Shown here piece after piece: positions 27,423 to 37,134 of a stretch of 64,000 nucleotides of DNA. The position numbers were made by a program, and so were the translations under genes. The notes below the pieces were generated by a model that saw nothing but the letters and a program-made list of their open reading frames with translations, ran no database searches and was not told where the DNA came from. This DNA is from an uncultured Prevotellaceae bacterium (lineage in GTDB: Bacteria; Bacteroidota; Bacteroidia; Bacteroidales; Bacteroidaceae), in the NCBI GenBank assembly GCA_946626595.1, contig CAMOUQ010000001.1, positions 1-64,000 of the forward strand, read 5' to 3'. The first letter of the stretch is position 1. Each line of letters opens with the position of its first letter.

Positions 27423-28418
27423 TTAATGATACGTATTTGTTGCAGCCACTGGGCGGCGGGTGGAGATGGCTATCTTCATCTCATCGGGCATCACGCCCGT
27501 TCCTATGATGACCACCATAGTTTCGTTCTCCGGTATGCCGAAACGCCGCTGCATGGCAAGCAGTTTGTCAGTCATGAATCCGCATGAGAGCGGAATAGTA
27601 CCCAGTCCCACATAGTGTAGGGCATTGATGAGGTTCTGTGCATACAGGCCTCCGTCCACATAGCACTGGAATGGTTCGTGGCCCAGGAATCCCTTCATGT
27701 CGGCAGTCACCACGATGCTGCAATGGATGTCGTCGTAGAATCCGCGGCAGCCATCCTGCATGCGCAGCAGTTCGTGCGACTCGTCGCCAAAGTATATATG
27801 GGTGTGCCAGGCCTGGCGGTTGCAGGCCGACGGCGTCCTGGCCGCGAGTTTCAGGGCCTTTTCCAGCAGTTCCCTCGAGGGCAATTCATCCTGGAAGTAG
27901 CGCATGGAATGCCTGCTATAGAGAAGCGACTCAAAGTCGGCACGTGCCTGCTGCTTCAGGTCTGCAGCCTTGCACATCTCGATGCCGGCAGGCAGTTGCA
28001 GGGCATCGGCGTCCAGGCCGGCCTCCCGGCACAGTTGCACGAAGGTGTCTTCTATCGCTGCGATGTCCACGCCATCGCGGTGCTGATAGGCGATGTAGGC
28101 CTTGATGGTCGACAACGGATAATCCAGGAAGGACTTGTCCTCTGTCCCGAACAGGCGGTTGTACTGCAGCAGGTGTTCCAGCAACGTGGTCACCTTGGCC
28201 TGCCCGAATCCACGCCGTGTGTTGCGCATGGACATGCCCTTCTCTATGATATGATTCTCGCGCAGAATGGTGTATTGCATCTTCTGCCTGTCGCGATTGG
28301 TGCGTATGGAAGCATTGTAGCGGCAGAGCCGTCGCCAATAGGCAAGCACCTCCACGAGGAACTGCACCGTCAGCGGCATACGTGCCAGGATAGCTTTTTT
28401 TATGCGGACCATGTTCAT
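27423..28418 (-). CDS. nitroreductase family protein with N-terminal extension
   Basis: SLLYSRHSMRYFQDE...LEKALKLAARTPSACNRQAWHTHIY; ENHIIEKGMSMRNTRRGFG extension. Confidence 0.82.
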   Translation of the reverse strand: MNMVRIKKAILARMPLTVQFLVEVLAYWRRLCRYNASIRTNRDRQKMQYTILRENHIIEKGMSMRNTRRGFGQAKVTTLLEHLLQYNRLFGTEDKSFLDYPLSTIKAYIAYQHRDGVDIAAIEDTFVQLCREAGLDADALQLPAGIEMCKAADLKQQARADFESLLYSRHSMRYFQDELPSRELLEKALKLAARTPSACNRQAWHTHIYFGDESHELLRMQDGCRGFYDDIHCSIVVTADMKGFLGHEPFQCYVDGGLYAQNLINALHYVGLGTIPLSCGFMTDKLLAMQRRFGIPENETMVVIIGTGVMPDEMKIAISTRRPVAATNTYH

Positions 28419-29734
28419 TTCAGCAGTTTTTTAATGTGTATGATATCCATCCACCCGACCGTGACGGCCCTCATCTGCTTGTAGAAGATGTGGCGATAGG
28501 CGGGGATGAGAAAGTCTGCCAACGTGCCCGAGACGAAAATGGTGATCAGCGCCACATAGGCGACACCGTGGATTCCGAATCGGCGGATGAGCAGCAGATT
28601 GAGGACAACGCACGTTACGCAGCCGATGACATTACGGATGGAGGCATATTTCTGTATTCCTTCTATAATCATCAGTTGCCCCGAGGTCTGCGACAGCGCG
28701 TCGCCTATTACCTTGAATGCCAGGATGGAGAGCACCGAAGCGGCTCCGATATAGGTGGGGCCGAAGGTGTAGCGGACGATGGGATAAGACAACAGACAGG
28801 TCAGCAGGGCCAGCACGATGCATACGGCCACCGTAACATTCATGAACACGCGAGAGAGGGACTCGTAGCGTTCTTCGTCCTTCTGCCTCACCTCCACCAG
28901 CATCGGACTGATGGTCTGGGCAATGATTGTGGGCACGAATACCAGCAGTTCGGTGAACCGGACGGCTACGGAATATACACCCAGGTGGCTTTGGTCTATC
29001 ATGTTGCCTATCATCATCTGGTCGATGCGGTTATAGACAACGATGGCCGCTCCCGACAGGAGCAGGGGGAACGACTGACCGACCATGTAGGCTGCCAGCG
29101 CCTTGTCGAACCGCCACTTCCTGACGGAGTCTATCTTGCGGGCATAGGAACTCATATATCCCACCGCCAGAAGCAGGGAATCGATGAGCAGGGAGAAGAT
29201 GAACCACACGAGGGGAAGATGCAACAATACGAAGGCCACCTTTACGGCCACGCCGATGAGCGTGCGCGAGATTTCCGTCTTCACCACATATTCGTTCCAG
29301 ACAATCGATGTAAAATGGTTGCGCGACACCCATGTGGTGTTCAGGAGGACGGACACGGCATAGATAAGGATGTAGCCACGAATGCTGGCATCGGGCTCAA
29401 AGAAGAGCACGGTCAGCACGATGGCAACCAAGGCGAGCAGGGCAAAGGCAACCTTCAGCACGAAGGTGGTGCCAATGATTTTGTCCCGCATGGCAGGGTT
29501 CTTAGATTCCTCGCGTATCTGAATAAAGTCGAGCCCGAAGTCGGCAAACACCTGGAAGATGGCCACGAAACTGACTACGTAGTTCATGATGCCATACTGT
29601 TCCTTGCCAAGATATCGCGCCACGATGATGCCCACGACAAGTACGCTGGTCAGGCTTACAATCTTGCCGCTGACGGCCCATGCCATGTTGTTCAGGGCCT
29701 TCTTCTTGTTTTCAGAGATGTCGAGTCGTCTCAT
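28415..29734 (-). CDS. oligosaccharide flippase (Wzx-like)
   Basis: NMAWAVSGKIVSLTSVLVVGIIVARYLGKEQYGIMNYVVSFVAIF; MATE/PST-like multi-TM. Confidence 0.88.
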   Translation of the reverse strand: MRRLDISENKKKALNNMAWAVSGKIVSLTSVLVVGIIVARYLGKEQYGIMNYVVSFVAIFQVFADFGLDFIQIREESKNPAMRDKIIGTTFVLKVAFALLALVAIVLTVLFFEPDASIRGYILIYAVSVLLNTTWVSRNHFTSIVWNEYVVKTEISRTLIGVAVKVAFVLLHLPLVWFIFSLLIDSLLLAVGYMSSYARKIDSVRKWRFDKALAAYMVGQSFPLLLSGAAIVVYNRIDQMMIGNMIDQSHLGVYSVAVRFTELLVFVPTIIAQTISPMLVEVRQKDEERYESLSRVFMNVTVAVCIVLALLTCLLSYPIVRYTFGPTYIGAASVLSILAFKVIGDALSQTSGQLMIIEGIQKYASIRNVIGCVTCVVLNLLLIRRFGIHGVAYVALITIFVSGTLADFLIPAYRHIFYKQMRAVTVGWMDIIHIKKLLK

Positions 29735-30804
29735 GCAGTCTCATTATGTGTGTTTTCCCGAAGGACATAGGCAGCCGTAGCCGCAGAAGCCAGAATCAGC
29801 ATAGCCATGACGAAGAGCATACGCTTGGGGCCGTCTGGCTTGACGGGCACGATGGCACTCTTGAGCGTCGTGAAGGCCGGGGTCTTCTGCTGCAGCTTCA
29901 CCTTCGTGGCCTGCAGTTGTGTCTCCAGGGCCGTCAGCGAGTTTTGCTTGAGCAGCAGGTCGTTCTCCAGTTTGTCGCGCTCGCTCTGGTAACTCTGGAG
30001 TATGGTATTCTTATGTGCATCGCAGAATCGGCTGTATGCATCCATCGAGACGTCGAACTCATGCTCGGCACTGTCGCGCATCTCCTGATAGTGGACCACG
30101 TCCTCGGCCACCTTGCTGGTGCGATAGCGGATGATGAAATCCTGCAGGTGGCTCTTTACGCTGTCGGCCATCGTGGCGCTGATGAGTGGGTCTTGGTCTT
30201 TGACACTGATGGTGATGACGCTGGTCTTCTTGTCCACGGCGCAGGTGATGTTTTCCATCACACCCTTCATCAAGGCATAGTCCTTACGGCTCATTCGGAA
30301 GGCGCTGACGCCGCCTGGGCCGTTGCCTGCCGAGGCTTCATCCTCGTCTTCGAACAGACTCTTCACGGCCTTCATAGCCTTACGGAAGGGACTCGTCAGC
30401 CAGTTCTGCTTCTGGTGCTTCTTCATGTAGTCGAAGTAGTTGGTGCTGACGGCTCCGTCCTTTGTGGTCACCTTCACTCCATAGAGGCCGACGATGAACT
30501 CCGGGCTCTCGAAGAGGTCGGGATACAGTTCAGGATAGATGGCATCCTGCCCTCCCAGGCCGCCAATGTTGAAACCAAAGGAGGAAGCAATGGAAGAAAG
30601 CCCACCGACATCCTCACCGCTCATCTCCGGTGCCAACTTCACCTCTGAGATATAGAAGCGCGGCTGGGGCAATATCCATATACAGGAAAGAACAAATGTG
30701 CACACCCATACCTTATAGAATAGGGAACGCTTTGCCCAAAGCGTACGAAACACTTTGTAGAGATCTATAATCTTTCGTTCGTTATTGTTTGCTTCCATAC
30801 TCAT
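29731..30804 (-). CDS. Wzz-type chain length determinant protein
   Basis: Two terminal TM segments, periplasmic coiled coil, KRMLFVMAMLILASAAT. Confidence 0.8.
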   Translation of the reverse strand: MSMEANNNERKIIDLYKVFRTLWAKRSLFYKVWVCTFVLSCIWILPQPRFYISEVKLAPEMSGEDVGGLSSIASSFGFNIGGLGGQDAIYPELYPDLFESPEFIVGLYGVKVTTKDGAVSTNYFDYMKKHQKQNWLTSPFRKAMKAVKSLFEDEDEASAGNGPGGVSAFRMSRKDYALMKGVMENITCAVDKKTSVITISVKDQDPLISATMADSVKSHLQDFIIRYRTSKVAEDVVHYQEMRDSAEHEFDVSMDAYSRFCDAHKNTILQSYQSERDKLENDLLLKQNSLTALETQLQATKVKLQQKTPAFTTLKSAIVPVKPDGPKRMLFVMAMLILASAATAAYVLRENTHNETA

Positions 30805-30810
30805 CTCACA

Positions 30811-33357
30811 CTATTTCTTTAATATACTTATCAATGCTACCACTACGCTGGCCAACGAAGCGCCACCGCTGGCTATGGCCATCACCTCGCCCGTCGTCAT
30901 GCGTTTGTTGGTCTTCTTCGTGGGCACCACGATTTCGCAGCCCGGTTCGATGTCCTTGCTCGTGCGGCGGTTTATCTTCTCGGCCGAACCGTTCATGTAT
31001 ATGGCATACACGCCCTTCTTCTTGGCGCGGTTGCCATAGCCGCCGGCACGCTTGATGTAGTAGCTGAGTTTCTTGCCCTTGGTGTAGCCCATCGACACGG
31101 GATAAACCACCTCGCCGCTGACCTTGACGGTGTTGGAGAACTGGGGGATGACCAGCAGGTCGCCCTCGCGCATGACGATGTCGGCTGAAGAACCGGGATT
31201 CTTGATGGCTTCCTCCAGATTGATGCTCATGGGATAGGTGTCGCCCAGGTCCAGCTTCAGCGACATCAGCGAGTCGGCCTGTGCCATGTTGTAGGTCTTT
31301 TCGCTCTCCATGGCCTCCTCGTACATCTGTATCTGGGCCGCACGCAGCGAGTTCTCGCGCTGCAGCTTCTCCTCCTCGGTCATCTGGCGCGTCAGTCGGG
31401 CGCCACGGGCATGGGCCAGGTTGGTCAGTCCGCCGGCCGCCTTCACCAGATCGCTCAGGCGGTAGTTCTTCGTGCTCATGGCGTAGTCGCCCTCGAAGTT
31501 GATACAGCCCTCCACGCGCACGGTCTGCTGCTGGTTGTAGGCCGGGCTCTTGCGCACCACGACGACGTCGTAGGGCATCAAGGCGAAACTGTTTTCGGAA
31601 GAGCGGAAACCATCGTTCAGGCTCATCGAGAACACTTCGGCACTGGCATCGGTGGCCTCCGTGGCCTTGAAGTCCTGCAGGCGGCGGAAGACGTCGACCT
31701 TGGCCATCGAGGCTGCCGGAGTCAGGCCGCCAGCCATCAGAATGAGGTCTTCGACGCTGGTGTTCTCGGCATATTTGTATTCACCGGGATAGAGCACTTC
31801 GCCGCGTATGGTCAGTGTCTGCTCGCCCTTCATGTCCACCTTGCTGGGGACAAAGAGCACATCGCCGCGGCGCAGGGGTATGTCGGCCACGGTGCCGTTG
31901 AGTATGCCCTCGATGTCGACGTTTATCATCTCCAGCGTCAGGTCGTCCTTCTCGCGGTGCATTACGCCGCGGCTCACGAAGGCATCCTCGCGCAGTCCGT
32001 CGGCCACCTGCAAGAGGCCCTTCACCGTCTGCACCTCGCCGCCCAGCTCAAACTGACCGGCATGTCGCACGGCGCCGCGCACCTCCACCATGTTGCTGAA
32101 GCGTGCCAGGACGGAGTCGACAAAGATGGAGTCGCCGTCCTTCAGGGTGAACGACGACATCTTGAACTCGTCGATGGTGTGCATGCTGTATTCGCTGCCG
32201 GACTTACGGGTCAGGCGCACGTTCTTCGTGAAGGCATCGCCCGTGAATCCGCCGGCATTGCGAATCACTTGCTGCACGCTCTCCGTCGACTTCATCTCGT
32301 AGAACATGGGGCGCTTCACCTTACCTCGCACATTCACCAGGCATTCGTAGGCGTCGACCGAGATGACGTCGTTGTCCTGCAGGCGGACGTCGCCCTTGGT
32401 GTTACCGTTGAGCAGGTAGTCGTAGACGTCGATGGTGGCTATCTGCCGCCCGGAACGGAAGACGCGGATGTTGCGCAGCGTACCGATGTCGCTGATGCCG
32501 CCTGCCGCATACAGGGCATTGAAGGCGCTGGAGAGGCTGGACATAGTATAGGTGCCCGGCATGCGCACCTCGCCAATCACCTGTACCTGGATGGAGCGGG
32601 TCTCGCCCACGGCCAGGTTTATCTTGCAGTCGGAATAGAAGCGACTGAGCGTGCTGCGTATCTGTGCAGTGGCCTGGCTGACGCTGAGTCCGCCCACCTT
32701 GATGGGGCCGATGCCCTCGATGACGATGTATCCGTCAGGCGACACCGTTCCCTCGAACGTCTCCTGACTGGCGCCCCAGACGTCGATGATGATATTGTCG
32801 CCGGCGCCCAGCCGGTAGTTGGCCGGCGTGGCCATATTCTGGTTGGGCTCGAAGGTCAGCAGCTTGTTGTTGAATATGTTGCGGCCGAACACCTGGTTCT
32901 CGTCCTCGCGGCCGAACATCGTCTGATAGTAGACCAGCGAGTCGATGTCGAAGAATTCGACTTCCTGGTTCAGTCCCTCCACCTGGTCCTTGCGCGAGAG
33001 GAAGCGCTGTTCGTCCACTTCGCGCTGCGAGCGCACCATGTAGCCGCTCTTCTGGCGATAGAGGTCCTCGGCCTTCTCCTTGTTGGTGCGGACGCGGTTG
33101 GCGGTCTGGTTGGTGGTCTTGCCCGTCAGGTCCACGGCCCCCATCTGCGTTTGCTCGGCCTCCACTTTCCGGCGTATGCGGCGCAGTTGGTCGGGCGTGA
33201 CGCCCTTCCTCAGCAGTTTCTGCACGATGCTCTGCTGGTTGGCACCGGCAGCCTGTTCCTTTAGTACGAACTGGATGACCTGGTCGTCGGTCATCGACTG
33301 TGAATAAGCACAAACGGCACTCATCAGGAGTGCCAACATTAGGATATATTTTCGCAT
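30811..33357 (-). CDS. polysaccharide export protein with SLBB repeats (Wza-like)
   Basis: YRLGAGDNIIIDVWG, multiple SLBB repeats (VRVEGCINFEGDYAM..). Confidence 0.88.
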   Translation of the reverse strand: MRKYILMLALLMSAVCAYSQSMTDDQVIQFVLKEQAAGANQQSIVQKLLRKGVTPDQLRRIRRKVEAEQTQMGAVDLTGKTTNQTANRVRTNKEKAEDLYRQKSGYMVRSQREVDEQRFLSRKDQVEGLNQEVEFFDIDSLVYYQTMFGREDENQVFGRNIFNNKLLTFEPNQNMATPANYRLGAGDNIIIDVWGASQETFEGTVSPDGYIVIEGIGPIKVGGLSVSQATAQIRSTLSRFYSDCKINLAVGETRSIQVQVIGEVRMPGTYTMSSLSSAFNALYAAGGISDIGTLRNIRVFRSGRQIATIDVYDYLLNGNTKGDVRLQDNDVISVDAYECLVNVRGKVKRPMFYEMKSTESVQQVIRNAGGFTGDAFTKNVRLTRKSGSEYSMHTIDEFKMSSFTLKDGDSIFVDSVLARFSNMVEVRGAVRHAGQFELGGEVQTVKGLLQVADGLREDAFVSRGVMHREKDDLTLEMINVDIEGILNGTVADIPLRRGDVLFVPSKVDMKGEQTLTIRGEVLYPGEYKYAENTSVEDLILMAGGLTPAASMAKVDVFRRLQDFKATEATDASAEVFSMSLNDGFRSSENSFALMPYDVVVVRKSPAYNQQQTVRVEGCINFEGDYAMSTKNYRLSDLVKAAGGLTNLAHARGARLTRQMTEEEKLQRENSLRAAQIQMYEEAMESEKTYNMAQADSLMSLKLDLGDTYPMSINLEEAIKNPGSSADIVMREGDLLVIPQFSNTVKVSGEVVYPVSMGYTKGKKLSYYIKRAGGYGNRAKKKGVYAIYMNGSAEKINRRTSKDIEPGCEIVVPTKKTNKRMTTGEVMAIASGGASLASVVVALISILKK

Positions 33358-33361
33358 GGCG

Positions 33362-33985
33362 TTATATTTTCTTTCCATAACCAATCAGGCTTGCTGTAGT
33401 AAGTATGATGCGCAGGTCGAGCCAGAGACTGCGCTTCTGCAGGTACTCCAGGTCCATCTGCAACCGGATGAGCATCTTCTCCATCGTGTCGGTGTAGCCA
33501 TTGTAGATGGTGGCCATCGACGTCACTCCGGGACGTATCTGGTAGAGGTATTCATAATCGGGATTCTGCTCCATGATTTTGTCGATGAAATACTTGCGTT
33601 CGGGCCGCGGACCTACGAACGACATATCGCCGACCAGGACGTTCCACAACTGGGGCAGTTCGTCGAGATGGTGCTCGCGAAGGAAGCGGGCCACGGGCGT
33701 CAGCTGGCTGTCGCACTTCTCTGCCAATAGGGGTACGCCGTCGGCCTCATAGTCGACCGACATGGTGCGAAACTTCAGTATCTCGAAAGGACGGCCGCCG
33801 CGGCCGATACGCTGTTGGCGGAAGATGACCGGACCGTCGCCTTGCCGATGCAGCCGATAGGAGACGATGGCTATGGCCGGCGAAAGGAGTACGAGTCCGC
33901 AAAAGGATGCCACGATGTCGAACGTACGCTTGATGGCACGCTCCACCCAGTTCATCCCGTCAACATACTTATTTTGTTCTGGCAT
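33362..33985 (-). CDS. bacterial sugar transferase (PF02397)
   Basis: KRTFDIVASFCGLVLLSPAIAIVSYRLHRQGDGPVIFRQQRIGRGGRPFEILKFRTM..., FLREHHLDELPQLWNVLVGDMSFVGPRPE. Confidence 0.92.
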   Translation of the reverse strand: MPEQNKYVDGMNWVERAIKRTFDIVASFCGLVLLSPAIAIVSYRLHRQGDGPVIFRQQRIGRGGRPFEILKFRTMSVDYEADGVPLLAEKCDSQLTPVARFLREHHLDELPQLWNVLVGDMSFVGPRPERKYFIDKIMEQNPDYEYLYQIRPGVTSMATIYNGYTDTMEKMLIRLQMDLEYLQKRSLWLDLRIILTTASLIGYGKKI

Positions 33986-34129
33986 TACTCGATTCTTGAT
34001 TTTTTCTGTTCCTTACTTTATTTATTATCTAAATATAATAACTCGCAAAGTGTGAAAATATTGTAAAAAATCATAAATATTTCGACAACAATTCCACTCG
34101 CTCATACGATATTTCTGACAGGCCCGTGT

Positions 34130-34226
34130 GAGAAAGTTCCGCCATCGTCGATGAACGTACATCCATCGTCGGCGTCCGTACATTCATCGTCGGTGTACGC
34201 ACGTTCATCGGCGATGGCGGAACTTT
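34130..34226. repeat. 21-bp tandem array (CATCGTCGGYGTmCGTACATT) inside a long inverted repeat
   Basis: CATCGTCGATGAACGTACATC / CATCGTCGGCGTCCGTACATT / CATCGTCGGTGTACGCACGTT / CATCGGCGATGG...; flanks GAAAGTTCCGCCATCG and CGATGGCGGAACTTTTC. Confidence 0.85.
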
Positions 34227-34296
34227 TCCTCGTTGGCCTTGCAGAAAAGTGGTGCAAAATTTGCATTTTTCCCTTGCGTATTTCGCAAAAACGTAG

Positions 34297-34304
34297 TACA
34301 TTTG
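34297..34304 (+). promoter_or_regulatory. -7 element (TACATTTG) upstream of ssrA
   Basis: TACATTTG located ~37 bp upstream of the tmRNA 5' end. Confidence 0.5.
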
Positions 34305-34340
34305 CAGCCGCAAAAGCACGCAAACGTTGCACACAGACTT

Positions 34341-34741
34341 GGGGTCGACATGGATTTGACAGCAGGACGGAACGTTGTGTAAGCACGCAGAGAGTTGGCA
34401 GCCGCTCTCTTAAATCTCTGACCGCCGAACAATTAACTGGCGAAAACAACTACGCTCTCGCTGCCTGATTGAAGTACAGTAGATCGCTGGCTTAATCGCG
34501 GCACCAGGTGCTGCGACGAGATGTCACCCGGAGGCTAACCGCCCCGAAGCGCTCCGAACCGGTGGCACAGCAAAATCGGGGATAGTCGTGAGTGGCCTCG
34601 CGCCCACGATGAAACTTTAGAGGATAAGGCACGAGTTGGTGGTCTGGGTCTTGCCCGTGCACGAAAATCAAGTCCAGAATAAGCGTGTAGAAAGCACAGG
34701 GTTTCCCTGTTTGGACGAGGGTTCAATCCCCTCCGGCTCCA
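34341..34741 (+). ncRNA. ssrA: tmRNA
   Basis: 5' GGGGTCGACATGGATTTGACAGC; tag ORF GCCGAACAATTAACTGGCGAAAACAACTACGCTCTCGCTGCCTGA (AEQLTGENNYALAA*); 3' GGGTTCAATCCCCTCCGGCTCCA. Confidence 0.95.
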
Positions 34742-34743
34742 CT

Positions 34744-36165
34744 ATGAACGAAGTGATAACAGCCATCAACGATGCCGTCTGGGGCTATGTATTGATAGCC
34801 GCCCTGGTCGGATGTGGCTTGTGGTTCACGTGGCGGACGCACTTCGTACAGTTTCGCATGGTGGGCGAAATGCTTAGGCTGCTCACCGACTCAGCAGCCT
34901 CAACCCCCAAAGGCACCAAACACATCTCCTCCTTCCAGGCTTTTGCCGTGTCGGTAGCCACCCGCGTGGGCACCGGCAATCTGGCAGGCGTGGCTTCGGC
35001 CATAGCCATCGGCGGACCGGGTGCCGTCTTCTGGATGTGGCTCATAGCGCTCATCGGGTCGGCCACGGCCTTCGTGGAGTCGACGCTGGCGCAACTTTTC
35101 AAGCAGAAGGAGAAGGATTCGTTCATCGGCGGACCGGCCTACTACATCCAGCGCGGACTGCACAAGCGATGGATGGCCGTCCTCTTTGCCGTGCTCATCA
35201 CCTGCCAGTTCGGCCTTTCCAACAACTCCATCCAGTCCAACACCATCTGCCATGCCATGCAGGAGGCCTTCGGATGGTCGCCCATATTGGTGGGATGCGT
35301 GCTCGCAGCCATGGGGCTGTTCATCGTCTTTGGCGGCATACAGCGCATAGCACACGTCAGTTCCATACTGGTGCCCATCATGGCCGTGGGCTATGTGGTG
35401 CTGGCCATCGTGGTGATAGCCCTGAACATCGAACAGATACCCCACGTCTTTAAGGTCATCGTGACGGATGCTTTCGGCATCGAGCAGGTGGCCGGCGGCG
35501 GCATCGGTGCCACGATAATGAATGGCGTGAAGCGCGGACTGTTTTCCAACGAAGCAGGCGAAGGCAGTGCGCCCAACGTGGCTGCCACGGCGGCCGTCAC
35601 GCACCCCGTGAAACAGGGCCTCATACAGGCCCTCGGGGTCTTCACCGACACGCTGCTCGTGTGCTCATGCACGGCATTCATCATCCTCATCAGCGGCCTC
35701 TACAATGTGCCCGAACTCAACGGCATAGCCCTCACCCAGGCCGCCCTGCAGTCGGAGGTTGGTTCGGCGGGCCCCGTCTTTGTGGCCATTGCCATCTTCC
35801 TCTTTGCCTTCTCCAGCATCATCGGCAACTACTATTATGGCGAAGCCAACATCCGATTCATTACGTACAACTACGGATGTTCTGCCGCAAGGTCGCAAAC
35901 CATTATGTCCATCTATCGCATCTGCTCGGCAGGCCTGATGGTCATATTCGGTGCTGTGGCCAGCTTCAGTCTCGTGTGGAACATCGTGGACTTCTTCATG
36001 GCTCTCCTCACGGCCTGCAACCTCGTCGCCATCGTGCTCCTGGGCCGCTACGCCTTCCGTCTGCTCGACGACTATCGGCTGCAGAAGCGACAAGGCATCA
36101 AGGAACCCACCTTCCACCGCAGCCAACTGCCGGAATTGGAAGGCGAACTGGAATGCTGGGAATAA
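34744..36165 (+). CDS. AGCS-family sodium:alanine/glycine symporter
   Basis: GYVLIAALVGCGLWFTWRTHFVQFRMVGEMLRLL, SVATRVGTGNLAGVASAIAIGGPGAVFWMW, RGLFSNEAGEGSAPN. Confidence 0.92.
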   Translation: MNEVITAINDAVWGYVLIAALVGCGLWFTWRTHFVQFRMVGEMLRLLTDSAASTPKGTKHISSFQAFAVSVATRVGTGNLAGVASAIAIGGPGAVFWMWLIALIGSATAFVESTLAQLFKQKEKDSFIGGPAYYIQRGLHKRWMAVLFAVLITCQFGLSNNSIQSNTICHAMQEAFGWSPILVGCVLAAMGLFIVFGGIQRIAHVSSILVPIMAVGYVVLAIVVIALNIEQIPHVFKVIVTDAFGIEQVAGGGIGATIMNGVKRGLFSNEAGEGSAPNVAATAAVTHPVKQGLIQALGVFTDTLLVCSCTAFIILISGLYNVPELNGIALTQAALQSEVGSAGPVFVAIAIFLFAFSSIIGNYYYGEANIRFITYNYGCSAARSQTIMSIYRICSAGLMVIFGAVASFSLVWNIVDFFMALLTACNLVAIVLLGRYAFRLLDDYRLQKRQGIKEPTFHRSQLPELEGELECWE

Positions 36166-36193
36166 GTCCTCCCAACACTCGCTTTCTCTCTGC

Positions 36194-37114
36194 TTAGCGT
36201 TTGACGATACTGGTCTGCGGATTGCGCAGTCCGGTGGCCGAGACAAGGTAGGCCTTGGCTATGCCAAAGCGCAGGAAGAGGTCGAGGCGAACGGGAATGT
36301 GGTTGAGGTCGTCGGTGATATAGAAGGTGACGACATCCTTCTCCTTCCCTTTCTCGTTCTTCTCTACGTATGAGAATACAAGGCAACGGTAGGTAACAGG
36401 GTTTTCATCCTCGGTCGTAAACTGGCGGATGCCACGATAGATGAGCGTCTCGGTCTTCATCTTGGCATTATCGACATAATTGAAGGGGATGCGCTGGCCT
36501 ACGGCAAACTGGCTGGACTTGTACGACCTGGCACGCAGCATCATGGAGAGCATGTCGTAGGCACAGCCCACAACCTGATTGTCGACCTCCGTGATATTGC
36601 CCTTGGGGTTGCGATAGAACTGATGGGTACGGGTCTGTCCGCCCGAATAGGAGTAGGTGATGCGATTGAAGCGATACTTACCGCCTTCGTTGGAGGCCTT
36701 GTGGTAATAGAGGGGGATGATGTCGACCGAAACTATGGAACGGAGGGTGTCGCGCATGCAGAACCATCGGTCGATGCGTCCCGAGGTGCGCGTGATGAGG
36801 TCGCTCTGGAAAGTCGGACGCCCATGGTAGGTGGATTTTTTGGTCGTGAGCGTGGCAGAGCCTGCCGTCTTCCAGATAAACTTCCAGTTGAAGTAGAGTT
36901 TGTAGTCCAGACGCTCACCATCCTGGAAGGCCGTGTTCTGGACTGGACACTGGGCCATGACAGGTTGAGGCAAGGAGAAAATGAGGAATAGAGAAAATGA
37001 GAGAATGAGAAAATGAGAAAATGAGAGAATGAGAGAATGAGACTGCAGGGCGGTCTTTCTCCAAAAACGTCTCGGACTACTTACCTTATGCATTGTCATA
37101 TTCTTTTGTTCCAT
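36194..37114 (-). CDS. DUF3108 domain-containing secreted protein
   Basis: FQDGERLDYKLYFNWKFIWKTAGSATLTTK..., KDVVTFYITDDLNHIPVRLDLFLRFGIAKAYLVS; AGGAGG RBS upstream of ATG. Confidence 0.75.
   Translation of the reverse strand: MEQKNMTMHKVSSPRRFWRKTALQSHSLILSFSHFLILSFSLFLIFSLPQPVMAQCPVQNTAFQDGERLDYKLYFNWKFIWKTAGSATLTTKKSTYHGRPTFQSDLITRTSGRIDRWFCMRDTLRSIVSVDIIPLYYHKASNEGGKYRFNRITYSYSGGQTRTHQFYRNPKGNITEVDNQVVGCAYDMLSMMLRARSYKSSQFAVGQRIPFNYVDNAKMKTETLIYRGIRQFTTEDENPVTYRCLVFSYVEKNEKGKEKDVVTFYITDDLNHIPVRLDLFLRFGIAKAYLVSATGLRNPQTSIVKR
36974..37041. repeat. GAGARAAT octamer array inside the signal-peptide coding region of the DUF3108 gene
   Basis: Six contiguous units from 36991 plus one degenerate unit. 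The minus strand encodes SHSLILSFSHFLILSFS. Confidence 0.9.
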
Positions 37115-37134
37115 AATTGTACCTCCTTACTTTC

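Noticed and set aside
31411-33264. 617-aa + strand ORF opposite the Wza-like gene
   Set aside because: Antisense shadow; the minus strand has clear SLBB and signal peptide features.
22967-33985. Polysaccharide locus as a novel system in itself
   Set aside because: The gene set (wza, wzz, wzx, wzy, PST, GH99-like, GTs) is standard for Bacteroidales capsule/exopolysaccharide loci; only the WecA-GT fusion and nitroreductase were kept as notable.
34071-34334. Minus-strand ORF with MNVRTPT repeats as a repeat-peptide gene
   Set aside because: The 7-aa periodicity follows from the 21-bp DNA array and its dyad symmetry; no RBS or flanking conserved protein sequence. The DNA array is reported instead.
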